A DNA stretch of 64,000 bases from Rhizophagus clarus. Its lineage: Eukaryota; Glomeromycota; Glomeromycetes; Glomerales; Glomeraceae. The notes under the pieces are model-generated. The model was not told where the DNA came from. It searched no databases and worked only from the letters and a program-made list of their open reading frames with translations. The stretch spans positions 186,001 through 250,000 of the forward strand of contig BLAL01000156.1 in the NCBI GenBank assembly GCA_015698045.1. The letters are read 5' to 3'. This document shows, in pieces, positions 11,560 to 23,511 of this stretch. The position numbers and the translations under genes were made by a program. How positions within the stretch are numbered: position 1 is the first letter of the stretch; each line of letters starts with the position of its first letter.

Positions 11560-13760
11560 ACTGACCTGATTGATCTATTTTAACCCAAAGTTAAAAAAAG
11601 AAAATGCCGATACTAAATAATTGTAAAAGAAACATTTTGGCATTTTTTTTCAGAAATTTATTTAATGAATGCAAAAAAAAGTTTTAGCTTTTTTTGTCAA
11701 TTCAATTTTAATTAATAAAAAACGTTAAAAAATGGTTTAACGTTTATTTATTTAGTTATTGAACTGCTTAAAAAATGTAAAAAAATGTATTTTAGCATTT
11801 TTTTTTAAATTAAATACTTTATAAAAATGTTTTTTAATAATTTAATGTTTAAAAAAATGTTTTTTTAAATCTAACAGTAAAAATGTATTCTAGCGTTATT
11901 TTTAAAAATTAAAAGTTTTTTAAAAAACGTTTTTTAAATTAAAAAACATATTTTAGCGCTTTTTTTAAGGGTAGAGTGTATCTACGCCACAACATATATA
12001 TGATTTTAGACTAAAAAATGTAGATCATCACGTGACCCAAAACGAGCAAAATTTATGATTTCTCGCAAACTACCATATGAATTTTGTTAAATACACATTT
12101 AAAAAGAGTATAAACATGCGCTTCATTTATTTATTAAAGTGTTTAACCATTTGCTATTAGTCTTTCTGAATGTATTTAGACTTTTAAAATCAAATATGAC
12201 TAATAATAAAAAAATAAAATGGTATTAATAAAAAATTTTATTTGAATAAGTAAATGCACAATGATTTTTTGACATAAATATTCTTTTTTATTATACTATT
12301 AACTTGTAAGGTTTCATAAGTTTAAAGTTAATTTGAAGATATGTTCTCTAGGTGATTCGCAACTTACCATAGGAGATTCGCAACTTAATGACGACTTCAT
12401 AGTGTAATATTTCGTTATAAGCTTTATTTGTATTATACTTTACTAAAGTTTATTTGAAAGACAGAAACTCTAGCTTTCTAAAGAATACTTTTAAACAGTT
12501 TTTCATAAAATATTGAGTGAGTTTTCCTTGTAGCGAAGTAAAAAAAAAAATGATTTTTTTTTTAGCCATATGATCAGCCATGTCGATCCCTCTACCCTTA
12601 ATTAACTGTTTTAAAAAATTAAAAAAAGTGTTTTAATTAAAATGCTTTAAAAAAAATGTTAAACCCTGCATTTTGGCATTTTTTTTAAATTAAATGCAAT
12701 TAAACGCTTTATAAAAACATTTTTTAATAAATTTAACACTTAAAAAAAACATTTTTTTAAATTAACGTTAAAAATGTGTTTTAGCGTTTTTTTAAATTAC
12801 AGTAAAAGCTTTTAAAAAATCGTATTTTAATGTTTTTTTTCATTAATTATTTTAAAAAATTAAAAAAAGTGTTTTAATTAAAATACTTTAAAAAAAATGT
12901 TAAACCCCGCATTTTGGCATTTTTTTTTAAATTAAATGCAATTAAACGCTTTATAAAAACATTTTTTAATAAATTTAACGCTTAAAAAAAACATTTTTTT
13001 AAATTAATGTTAAAAATGTATTTTAGCGTTTTTTTAAATTACAGTAAAAGCTTTTAAAAAATCGTATTTTAATATTTTTTTCATTAATTATTTTAAAAAA
13101 TTAAAAAAAACATTTTAGTTAAAACGCTTTTAAAAAAATGTTAAAAAATGCATTTTGGCATTTTTTTTAAATTAAACGCTTTATAAAAAAACTTAACGCT
13201 TAAAAAAAAACATTTTTTTTAAATTTAGTGTTTTTATTCAAATTAAAAGCTTTAAAAAAAGTTTTCTATTTAAAAAACATGTTTTAGCATTTTTTTTAAT
13301 TAAACGTTTTAAAAAATTAAAAAAAACGTTTCAATTAAAATGCTTTAAAAAATACATTTTAGCATTTTTTTTAAATTAAACATTTTAAAAATGATGTTTT
13401 TAAATAAGCATTAAAAAAAAGTTAAAAACTTATTTAACATTTTTTTTAATTTGAAAATTAAAAAAAACATTTTTAAATTATAAACTTCACTAAAAAATGT
13501 TAATGAACAGTTTTAACATTTTTTATTCAGTTATTAAACGCTTTAAAAAATGTTAAAAACTGCATTTTAGCATTTTTTTATAAGCGTTAAATAAAAGGTA
13601 AAAACCTATTCTTAATTAAATGTAAACTTGAAAAAAAACATTTTTTTTTAATTTAACACTTAAAAAAAATGCTTTGGGAAAAAAATAAAGCTTTTTAATT
13701 AAAATGCTTTAAAAAAACATTAAAACCTTATTTTTTTAATTAAGTACTTTAAAAAAAAAG
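11560..13760. repeat. Low-complexity array of T/A runs around ACGTT/GCATTTTAGC words
   Basis: The sequence alternates AAAAAATG/AAAAACGTT with TTTAGCATTTTTTTTAAATT and AAACGCTTTA. Near-identical longer blocks occur at about 12600-12835, 12838-13075 and 13080-13260, showing unit duplication of roughly 240 bp over the shorter words. No ORF. The array is split by the TTAA-flanked element at 11969-12597. Confidence 0.7.
11969..12597. mobile_element. TTAA-flanked TIR element (piggyBac-like signature), non-autonomous
   Basis: 629 bp. It begins GGGTAGAGTGTATC and ends GATCCCTCTACCC, an imperfect inverted repeat. TTAA lies on both sides (11965-11968 and 12598-12601). Its composition differs from the array it interrupts, and the array resumes directly after it. 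TTAA duplication is typical of piggyBac-type transposases. No ORF; the piggyBac assignment is an inference because the terminal bases are GGG rather than the usual CCC. Confidence 0.65.
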
Positions 13761-13904
13761 TATTGCTAATCTTAACCAGGGGGAAATTTCCCCTCCCCTG
13801 TAAAAATTATTTTTTAAAAAAAATGATTGGCTAATTAATTAATTATTCGGAATTTTTTTTTAAAAATTTGACACGTAACTTTTAATAAAATATTATTTTT
13901 TAGG

Positions 13905-14480
13905 AATGATTCTAAGGCTTTCTTGAGACGATAGGTAGGTATTTCATTTCCTTGTCTTTAGTACTTTTTTCCTATTGTTAAGTGAAATTAACATCATTTA
14001 CTTTCACTTTTTAGAAGCGATTTCAAGGATTTTTAGTTCTTGGGATGATATCGTAGGTAGGTTTCATTTCTTTAATGGTTTTTTTCTGTTATAAAGCGAA
14101 ACTAATGTTATTTCTTTACGCTTTTTAAGTGCGATTTCAAGAGTTTATATACTTGGGATGATACTATAGGTAGGTTTCATTTTTTTAATGACTTTCTTTC
14201 TGTTGTAAAGCGAAACTAATGTTGTTTCTTTATGCTTTTTAGGAGTGATTTCAAAAGTTTAGATTCTTGAAATGATACTGTAGGTGGGTTTCATTTCTTT
14301 AATGGCTTTCTTTATGTTGTAAAGTGAAACTAATGTTGTTTCTTTATGCTTTTTAAGAGCGATTTCAAGAGTTTAGATTCTTGAGATGATACTGTAGGTA
14401 AGTTTTGTTTCTTTAATAACTTTCTTTCTGTTGTAAAGCGAAATTAACATTATTTCTTTACATCTTTTAGAAGTAATTTC
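13905..14480 (+). repeat. Tandem array of five intron-like units, about 115 bp each
   Basis: Five adjacent units each hold an exon-like part (GCGATTTCAAGAGTTTAGAT, then TCTTGAGATGATACT) followed by GTAGGT..., a T-rich tract and TTTTTAG. Each unit therefore ends in a plausible 5' splice site, pyrimidine tract and 3' splice site. A sixth, diverged copy is recognisable around 14705-14800. No conserved reading frame joins the exon-like parts. Confidence 0.7.
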
Positions 14481-14873
14481 GATCAACATTTTGGAATTTT
14501 AATTTATAATATGGCAGATGTCAATAATATATTAAAAGCACACAATGAAATTGAATGTAAATGCATTTGCATGATTTGAAGCAACATTTACAGTTTACCA
14601 GTTCGAATTAGTTCTCTCTTATATGAGTGTTGTGCTTGCTAACTAACTTCTTGAGCTGAAATCACCAAGTAGAAAGGAGTCAGTAAAGGGGAAATGGCAA
14701 AGTTTTTTAGTTTTTGGGATAATAGGTAAGCTTTATTTCCTTGTCTTTAGTGATTTTATTACATGATATTAATATTACTTTTTTAGGAACAAGTTTCTCA
14801 GATTTCTCAGGACGATTTTAATAGAATAAGTTTTGAAGTATTATGCACTACAATTACAACCTTTTACAAATTT
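14481..14873. other. Spacer between the tandem array and the MULE remnant
   Basis: Contains one diverged copy of the intron-like unit (about 14705-14800). Otherwise nothing is recognised. Confidence 0.4.
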
Positions 14874-16480
14874 TTAACCAGTAGATTTGCAGGTTGTGCA
14901 GTCATATCCTTTCTGTTCACAATTTTGATATGTTTTCCTATTATCCTTATTATCTAGTTGAGTTTCATTACCGCCTCTTTGAATATTAAGTTTAATGGTT
15001 CTTAAATAATTCCTTTTGTTTCCCTTATCTTGAATTTCAACAGCACTCTTTATCCTCCCTGCTGGCCTTCCCTTTCTAGCCGTAATAATTGGATTTGCTA
15101 TATTATCATTATTTAATATCTCTTTCACTTGATGGTTTATGTTATCTAAGATTCTTTGCTTATTTGCTAAAAAATCTTGACAAATGCCAACTAACTCTTC
15201 ATACGAATTTGTAGCAAGTGCTAAATCAATAGTCTTTTTTATCATACCATGTGCACGCACATATTTCATACGGTTATTATTAAGTTCTTGAAGATTTAAT
15301 GTATATAATTCAGCACCTCTTATTTTTGTTATATGCCCTAAATTAAAATTTCTCGCACCATTAATTATTCTATTATCTGATGTATTAGAGCAGAGGCTAA
15401 TAGGAGCTTGTTGAATTATAACATTTGATGTAATTTTGTCATCCCTATACTATCAGCTGGAAATTAATCTAAATTGTTTCATTATAAAATAAAGAAATAA
15501 TTAGTTATCCGTGAAAAACAATGTGAAAAAAAAAGTTAAATATACCAAATAAAGTTGATATACTAATCCAATATGCCATTTCACATTTGGAGACGTTCTT
15601 AAAATTTTATAAAAATGCCTACATAGATATCCATGTGTAATTAGTAAATTACATGAGATCTGTCAGAAATCAATATGACATAGTGGTTTTTAATTCCACA
15701 TGATACAACAATTTGCCAGATTTTCACAATTTCAGAGTTTGTGATTGTTGCTGAAATATTACTAAGCAATATTTTTGCTATTTCATAATGATCTTCACGT
15801 ACACCTTTGTTATAATCATCTTCACTATGAGTCTTAACAAAATAAATAAATTGATTAGTAATGAATGCGAACTTTACTTAATATAAATGTAAATGTAAAT
15901 ACAAACAAACCTGAATAATTGTTTTCCATTCTGTGATTTTAAGTATGAACGCATCATAATAAAAATACTTCTGCATTTGCTTACAAACTGGTATAACCAT
16001 TGGCACCAAAAGATAATCTGAAACAATTTTTTCAATAGATTTAAAGTATTTTTTGGCTATATTTTCTTGACCAACACTTGGAATTTCATCCTTATATTTT
16101 TGTATTTTAACAAAATTTGCTTCATTATTAAATAGTAATTGTTGAATTTCCTTTACAAGTATTAAAAGAGATGATGTAAATTTAATATTATCATGAACTT
16201 TTTTATTTAAACTTTCCACACATTAAGTACTATTTGCACCTGCAGTAAATTGGATATTAATATAACAAATAGCCCATTTAGTTTTTAGTGGATCCAATTG
16301 TCTATTAAGGTAATTAGATACAGAAGAATATTTTTCTTTTAAATTTTTCCATCAGGTTTCAAAAATTACAGGAGCCAAAGTATTTCTACATTGAAAAAAT
16401 TCTTTTTAAAATTCATTAAATATTTGTAGTAAGTTTACTACGTAAATATTTTTTAAGATTTAAATCAATGTGAAACAAAC
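14874..16480 (-). pseudogene. MULE transposase, C-terminal half, broken by stops and frameshifts
   Basis: Reading from 16480 downward: FHIDLNLKKYLRSKL; then FFQCRNTLAPVIFET; then LDPLKTKWAICYINIQFTAG; then ESLNKKVHDNIKF, which continues open to 15878. Next comes a degraded SWIM-type segment (HYVILISDRSHVIY around 15700, with DIYVGIF) and finally 15269-14874, with KGRPAGRIKSAVEI and a C-terminal knuckle C-x6-C-x2-C. This order (end of the catalytic core, helical region, SWIM finger, zinc knuckle) is that of MULE transposases with FAR1 relatives. Several stops interrupt it. The upstream half is missing: the frame runs straight into the left end of the CACTA element at 16486, so that insertion, or a deletion with it, removed the rest. 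Confidence 0.72.
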
Positions 16481-17099
16481 ACAAACACTAGTCAAAAAAG
16501 GACAATTTGGCCTAAATTTGACCAGGTCAAATATAGGTCAAATGATGATTTAACCTATGTCAAATTGAGGCCGATTTTTTTGGCATATTTAGGGTGCTAA
16601 TCGTCTCAAATTTGGAAAGAAAATTTGACTATTATTTTAGCTATATTAGGACATTATTATATATTTATTCGACCCTAAAAAAAACTATATTTAACTACTA
16701 TATGTAATCTGAATATAATTGATAAATAGGTCGAACTAGAGATTTTTCAAGGTCGAATAATAAAGCATTATTTTGTATTTTATAAGCAAATAAAAACTAT
16801 TTATTTTATATATATTGATGTATATAGTATATAGTAATATAAGATAATTATATAAACCAACCCACATATGATCAACCGTACAAAAAAAATATAAAATATC
16901 CAGTCATAATTATATAACCAAAAAAAGAAATATAAAATATACTAATAATATTCGTCCGCTTTGAAGATTTCATGGAGTTTTTCGTCTTCCGTAGCTCTTC
17001 CTTTTCCTTTTCACTTTTTTTCAGCTTTTTGTTGCTAATATAATACAACATATAATATAAACAAAATTAATTAACGATATTTGCGACATAAAAATATTA

Positions 17100-19217
17100 A
17101 AATAATTCAACTTAGTGTTGTCGAACTTTCACCGATCTCATCCAAATCTTCAGGTCTAGTTGAATTCATTTCTGCCTAATTTAACAAGAAATCTGAATAT
17201 GGCTCTGTTAAATTTGGTTCTATTGGTACACAATTCTCGTAAGATTGAATCAAATCATCAACCATTTCATCATATTTGCTAATGCCAATTGTTTCATTTG
17301 TTTCATCTGTCTCGTACATTTTCATTTTATCAAGCGCCCATTCAGGCGCATTCTCGAGAGGTTTACTAGACACGAAGTAAATATCATCATTATAAATTCG
17401 CTCCTGTTGCTTTTTTGCGCGTTGAATATATTCTGCTTCAGGGTCTAATATGTCTCGTAATAGCTGTTTTAACTATTAAAACAAAGATAAACAAATATTG
17501 AATAAATATTAAAATAGGATAGGAGCAGTAATCACTTTAATACCTCGTCTGAATGCTATGACTGATCGTATACATGCAAGAACTGCTTATTATCAGGCAA
17601 TTTCTGTCTTGAATTGTCTTCAGAATCTGATTGCTCAATGGAATGACAATCATTCTGTACAAGCATTGGTAATAATTTGTCTTTATCGAATTTCTTTATG
17701 TTGGCGTCATTTCTTTCGTATAATTTTATTGCCGCCTTTACTCATCTATTTTTTTTCTGTCAAATATATAAAGATTAATTTCAAATGACTAAAAAGAAGT
17801 GCATTAAAATAAAATACTGCTCACTTCAGACAATCGCACATTTACATGCATCTTATGGTCGACTTTGTCTAATTGGCCTGATAGTTATTTTTGTTATCTA
17901 TCTCTTTTATACTTATAGATCAATCATAACCAGTTTGACAATTGGGTTACCGACGGATTATAATGTCCACTCATCAACCTCTTTAATTCAGGTATCAAAT
18001 CTTTGTATATCTTTGCTATCTGTTCACTAAAAGTCTTGCCGTAATCCAACCGATATTCTTCAGGTATTTGACCTTTCAAGAGGTTTTTTATTTCGTTCTA
18101 AACAATAAGAGAAAATAATAAAAGCTGTATATATACATTAACACAATTCGGCTGCAAATAGTCTTGTAAAATTCTTACTCTTGCAGCTGAAGTGGCAACT
18201 TCATCAGGCGATTTCTCTCTCAATTTTAATTTTTTATTGGGGCGTTTTGGTAAATATTGCTGCGGAGAATTGATAGTCTTTCGAGGTGTACGAAGTTACT
18301 TGAGCCGTTGAAATTCTTCTTGAAGAGTTTTATTCTCTTCACATAATTGGTTTGATTCATCACCAAAAATTTTATTAAACTGCCGTAGTAAGGAATTCTC
18401 CTTTTCGATCCTATAAACACGGTCTTGCAAATTATCTATTTTTCGTTTCATTTCTGATACTTTGATCTTTTTTTGATTCAATTCATTCTGTAGTCAAAGG
18501 GTTTCATTTTTTAAATTTCCTAGCTCTAAATTATCTATTTTAAATTATAAGGATATGTATTGAATCGTAACGAACAGATGTAATATAATAAATATTAAAA
18601 TATAACAAAAAATTCAGTTTACCCGCTTCTTCATTACTCAGTCGAATATTTCTTGGTACTCCTTCTTCGTGATGTGAACAGTAACTTTTCAGTACATTAA
18701 TATTAGGATATCTTTTAATAATATCAGAAGTTCGTTGAGATTGAGTTTGAGTTTGACTTAATGAGGCTAAAATATCTTGCGAAATAACAAGTCTAAAGGG
18801 AGCTGTAGTATTAGTATTTAGTGATGTTAGTGTTGAAGCAATATTTTGTGGTGTGGCAATATTTTGTGGTGTAGACGAAGCGGTAGTATTAGTTGGTGTT
18901 GACACTCGTGGTGTGGCAATATTTTGTGGTGTAGTATTAGTTAGTATTGACGCTCGTGATGTGATAATATTTCGTAGTGTAATATTAGTTAGTGTTGACG
19001 CTCGTGATGTGGTAATATTTTGTGATGTAGTATTAGTTGGTATTGACGCTCATGATGTGGCAATATTTTGTGATATAGATGAAACGGTGGTATTAGTTGA
19101 TGTTGGTGTTGAAGCAATATTTCGTGGAGGAGTTGATGTTGTATGTGGCGATAGTGTAGACGAACCAGTAATATCTGATGAAGGAGCATTTGGTTTTGAT
19201 GGTTTCTTACGAGCCAT
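17100..19217 (-). pseudogene. Second CACTA gene: S/T-repeat protein with coiled coil
   Basis: The start is at 19217-19215 (MARKKPSKPNAPSSDITGS). The first exon encodes 4-5 tandem units of about 19 residues of the type TNTTPQNIATPRAS. One unit carries TGA where its sisters have CGA. The exon then ends in FRLVISQDILASL and NEEAG before GTAAAC near 18620. Downstream minus-strand segments, separated by probable introns, give a coiled coil (18540-18296, MKRKIDNLQDRVYRIEKENS) and an acidic region (17470-17176, KPLENAPEWALDKMKMYE). No known fold is recognised. By position it corresponds to the accessory (TNPA-like) protein of CACTA elements; that role is inference. Confidence 0.5.
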
Positions 19218-19329
19218 TATTGTTTTAAAATTATTTTTATTTTTTATTATTATTTTTTAAAAAAGAAAAAAGGGCAATTTTTTGTATGGAACGAGGAAAT
19301 TGGATCACTATTTATATCTATTTCTTTAC

Positions 19330-19540
19330 TATCAAATTAGACTTTTAATAATTAACGATCACAAACATTTGTATAAAATTAGACTTTCAATAGGTGTGAT
19401 CAAATTAGACTTAAACTTTCACATCAAATTAGACTTTTAATTAATTAAACATATATTAAACATATCAAATTAGACTTTCAATCATTAGCCGTTAATGATC
19501 AGATTAGACTTAAACTTTTACATCAAACTAGACTTTCAAT
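19330..19540. promoter_or_regulatory. Cluster of seven ATCAAATTAGACTT repeats between the divergent CACTA genes
   Basis: Seven same-orientation copies of (A/T)CAAATTAGACTT, with small variants, lie about 25-37 bp apart between the two divergent transposon genes. Each is followed by either TTAATTAATT or TCAAT. Spacing and location suggest binding sites for a transposon-encoded or host regulator. Confidence 0.55.
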
Positions 19541-19705
19541 TAATTGAATAGTTAAATCGCATTGAGTGCATAGTATGGTATATATTTTATTTTTTAAATT
19601 TCAGTTTTCATTTAATTTTCTATTTAACTTCTTACGTCTAATTTTTCGTATTTGAATTTGTCTATTTTGTTAATTACTATACCATCAATATCATTTTAAA
19701 ATGGA

Positions 19706-19880
19706 ATATAATCACAATATTACTAAAAATTCAACATCACTAAAAATTTGATATTAATAAAAAACCAAAATATCACTAAAAATTTGACATCACTAAAAAT
19801 TTGATATTAATAAAAAAACCACAATATCACTAAAAATTCGACATCACTAAAAATTTGATATTAATAAAAAATCACTATTA
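19706..19880. repeat. Tandem repeat of about 55 bp, three copies
   Basis: Unit: ATATCACTAAAAATTTGACA, then TCACTAAAAATTTGATATTA, then ATAAAAAA. Three copies with few differences lie just upstream of the transposase start. Each unit contains the word TCACTAAAAATT twice. Confidence 0.7.
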
Positions 19881-19963
19881 ATTAAATATAACAAAATATA
19901 TTATAACTTTATTCAATGTAAAAATCATATTACAACTTTATCGTATCTGACTTTTATCAAAAA

Positions 19964-22709
19964 ATGAAAAAAGGGAGAAGAAAACGCATTACTGCTAATA
20001 TTATAGACGAATATAATAATTCTAGTTCATTGACTTCTGAACAAACATCTACTGAATTTATAATCAGAAAATCAAGAGAGAAGGTTCTGTGCTTTTGCAG
20101 CCATTATAATAGGAAAATGATCGATCTGCGTACGAAGGAGGAACATGAACAAATAAATGAGCAAACAACTTCTTTGGAACCATTAAATCGTGATAAGGCT
20201 CCAACGTCTTAAGAGAGTAGAACTGATTGATTCGACAATATCGTTAGCAGAACCACAAGATACGACAATGTCTATTGATACACATTCAGATAATGATACA
20301 TATGAGGAACAGAAATATATATTTCTTTCACGCAAAAAAAAGGCAAAACCAGGCACATTTCATCATATCACTGAAGTTGAGCTAGTCGCTGAAGATTCCT
20401 CTTATAATGTGCCAGCTGAATATGACACAGATGATATTTACACTAGTGAATCTTCGACCCAAGAAGATTCTTTTAATGATAAAGATAACGATTTTTCAGA
20501 TAATTTTGAGAATTACTCTCATCCTATGTTCGACATACCGGATATTTCAGACACACCAGATATTTCAGAATTACTAACAGATGAATTAATTAAAGGGATT
20601 TTGATATGGATTATGAAGTTCAGGTCGAGTCATAACATACCAAATACCGCAATTGAAGAATTAATACAATTTATTAAAATAATATTGAAAGTATGTAAAA
20701 ACATCAATTACAAATCATTCCCAAATTCATTGTACATGCTAAGAAAAAAGTTAGGACTTTTTGATCAATTTACGCAGTTTGCAGCCTGCCAAAAATGCCA
20801 CAAATTATACAAAAAAGAGGAGATAATATCAAAAGATAATAATACCATTATGAAATGCAGCCATGTCAAATTTCCAAATTTAGCTACAAAGAGATTAAAA
20901 CAATATCATACTCCTTTAGGGAAGAAAATTTCTTTAAATAATAGTATATCAATTGTTCCTGAATTAATTTATCCAGTCTTGAGTATACAACAGCAGCTTT
21001 CTAGTATGTTCAAGTGGCCAGGATTTGAAGAATTACTACGGCATTGAACACATCATTCAATAATTGATAATGTTCTATCAGATATTTATGACAGCCAAAT
21101 ATGAAAAAATCTTAAGGAATCATCTGAACAAGGGTCAAATAACTTTTTCTGACCAGATAAGGCTAATGCTCATCTAGGATTAATGATGAATTTGGATTGA
21201 TTCCAGCCTTACGAAAGAACAATTTACAGTACAGGTGTAATATATGCAGTAATATGCAATCTACTTCAGGATGTTTGATTTAAGCCCAAAAATATGCTTA
21301 TACTCGGCATATTATCAGGGTCTGATGATGTTAAATTGCATAAAGTTAATCATTATTTTTTGCCAATAATAATGGAATTAGAGTCACTTTGGGAAGGCGT
21401 GAATCTTAATCGCACTAATGAATGTCCAAATGGCAAAGATATTTGAGCTGCATTAATAATTGCTTCGTGCGATATTCCTGGAGCTTGAAAATTATGCGGG
21501 TATATCTCTGCTCTCGCATCATGTTATCGATGCAAAAAAGGGCCAATAATCACAATTTTGGTAGCATGGTGGATATAAGCGACTGGTTTATCATGAAAGA
21601 TCCAGTAGAGCATCGTCAAAAGGCTTTAGAATGGCGACAATGCAAATCTAACGCAGAAAGAAAGAGATTTGTCAAGGTAAATGGTGTAAGATGGTCTGAA
21701 ATATTAAGACTCTCATATTTTGATCTGATTCAGTTTGTTGTTATAGATCTGATGTACTGCCTTTTTCTAGGAATCGCAAAATGGATAACAAAACGAATAT
21801 GGATCGATGATGATGTATTAACAGAAAAAGCTCCAATCAATTCAAAAGAAAATGAGCAAATTTAAGTTACCATCAGATTTGGGACAAATTCCTGGTAAAA
21901 TCCATTGTAGTGAAGGTTTTTCTAACTTTACCGCTGACCAATGGCGCAACTTTTTCTTAATATATGCCACTGTTGTGTTATGGATTATCTTCCGAATAAA
22001 GATCGCAAAATTCTTACATATTTTGTAAGAGTTTGTACGATTTTGGTTAGATGAATTATGGAGATTAACAATATAAAAGAAGCCCATGAACTTTTAGTAA
22101 AGATAATTAAATTAATCGAAAAGCATTATGACAAAGGAAAAATAACGCCAAACCTTCACCTATCATTACATTTATGTGAGTGCTCTTATGATTACGGGTC
22201 CCTGTATTCATTCTGGTGCTTTAGCTTTGAACAAATGAATGGCGTATTAGGTAATTCAAATTTAAATTCATTTGCTGTATCAATTTTTCGAATTATATTA
22301 TTTCATTAAGCAAAGATTAATAATAAAATATTTATTAGGATTGTTGCCTAATAGCTACTGCCAAATTGAACCTAAACTAATGCGTCAATTAATGACCAAA
22401 ACACAAATAAATAATATTATCAGCTCAAGTTCAGAAGTAATCGGCATCGAATTACTCAATAAACGACCTTCTGTCAGTTCTCTTTCTGAATTTCCAACAA
22501 ATGAAATGTATCAATTTTTGATGAATTTCAGAAATATATTGGAATCACCAATTACTGGTTGCGAGGAATTTCTGGATATATTTTTAGCACTGCGATCTGA
22601 AGATATTTGTCTTGATGAACAAATCTACAATTTACTTATTGAATATTATAAGGATACATACGTAGATTCTATATTCAGAAAACTGTTCACAGAAAATTTA
22701 CCAATTTAA
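19964..22709 (+). pseudogene. Tnp2-type CACTA transposase, decayed
   Basis: The ATG at 19964 opens a basic N-terminus (MKKGRRKRITANIIDEY). A frame change occurs near 20200, then an acidic region, then a CxxC segment (FAACQKCHKLYKKEE). The transposase core follows at 20980-21860: MFKWPGFEELLRH, STGVIYAVICNLLQDV, DWFIMKDPVEHRQ and FDLIQFVVIDLMYCLFLGIA. From 22060 the DUF4218-like region is clear (KITPNLHLSLHLCECSYDYG, then SLYSFWCFSFEQMNGVLG). These blocks in this order identify Tnp2 of CACTA elements. Decay: seven in-frame TGA codons between 21045 and 21490, frame changes near 20200, 21530 and 21870, and a further break near 22300. Confidence 0.82.
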
Positions 22710-23511
22710 CGATCATTATCAACAAAGCGAATCGATATGAAAGATGTCAAATCGGTGCAGAAATTTTTGGATCTACTACTGCAACACGACATATTAAAAG
22801 CTTATTTGTCTTAGCTAAATTTATTAATCATGATGGGAATAGCGTCGATACTTACCCAGGTCAAATCCAATTTTTTTTCAAACATAGTGTTCATTTATCC
22901 TCCCATAATTTGACATACAAATTGGCTTACATCAAATGGTATAAACTGGCAAATTTGACATCCTGATTCCATTTCAGTATTGACGATGATATCAAAACTT
23001 GCAATGTCAAATTATGGGAAGATAGTTTCTATTTGAGCAGTAGAGACAATATAATCCCAATATACAACATTTTAGGTTGGTTTATACCTGTAAAATACAA
23101 AAAATCAGATTGATCTAATGCCAGAGAATATTTAGCCATTATTCCTATAAATAGAAAGTTCCATTTGCGTTGATTTAATATAATATTTATACTACTAGTC
23201 TGAATTATTTAAACATTTTTTAACAAATATTATATCATTGTTTTTTATTATACTTAATAATATTAATATAGTAAATATATTATAACCATTATTTAATATA
23301 GAAAAGTGAATACAATTCAGCCATTATTCGTGTGAGGCCGAACATAGTTTAATTTTTATTATACACAATTTGACCATCATTCGGCAGGATCAAATCAGAG
23401 TCGAATATAGATTAAATTGCATATCATTACTAATGTAGGTCAATTTTTTTAAAAATTGGCCGAATCTAAGCCAGATTTTTTGGAGGCCGAATATTACTTT
23501 TTCGACTAGTA

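Larger units (their letters stand above)
16486..23511. mobile_element. CACTA (En/Spm) DNA transposon, decayed, about 7 kb
   Basis: The left end CACTAGTCAAAAAAGG matches the reverse complement of the right end (TACTAGTCGAAAAAG), with the terminal C changed to T on the right. Behind the ends both arms carry several copies of CGGCC/TTGGCC and AGGTCAAAT-type words, as expected for subterminal transposase sites. Inside are two divergently oriented genes: a Tnp2 transposase on the plus strand and a repeat-containing gene on the minus strand. This is the usual two-gene CACTA layout. A clear 3-bp target duplication is not visible, so one flank may have been lost. Confidence 0.8.

Noticed and set aside
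10581..16480. The FAR1 fragment at 10.6 kb and the MULE half at 14.9-16.5 kb as two ends of one transposon
   Set aside because: They are on opposite strands and separated by unrelated arrays; no shared terminal repeats were found. They are more likely from different copies.
18853..19260. Plus-strand frame of 135 codons rich in V, D and I
   Set aside because: It is the complement of the coding minisatellite of the minus-strand CACTA gene, whose frame has an ATG, an exon end and a matching downstream coiled coil.
21045..21490. TGA read as tryptophan (alternative code)
   Set aside because: Intact genes in the same window use TGG for Trp and end in TGA (for example at 30666-30668), and the transposase itself still contains TGG codons and frameshifts. 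Decay is the simpler explanation.
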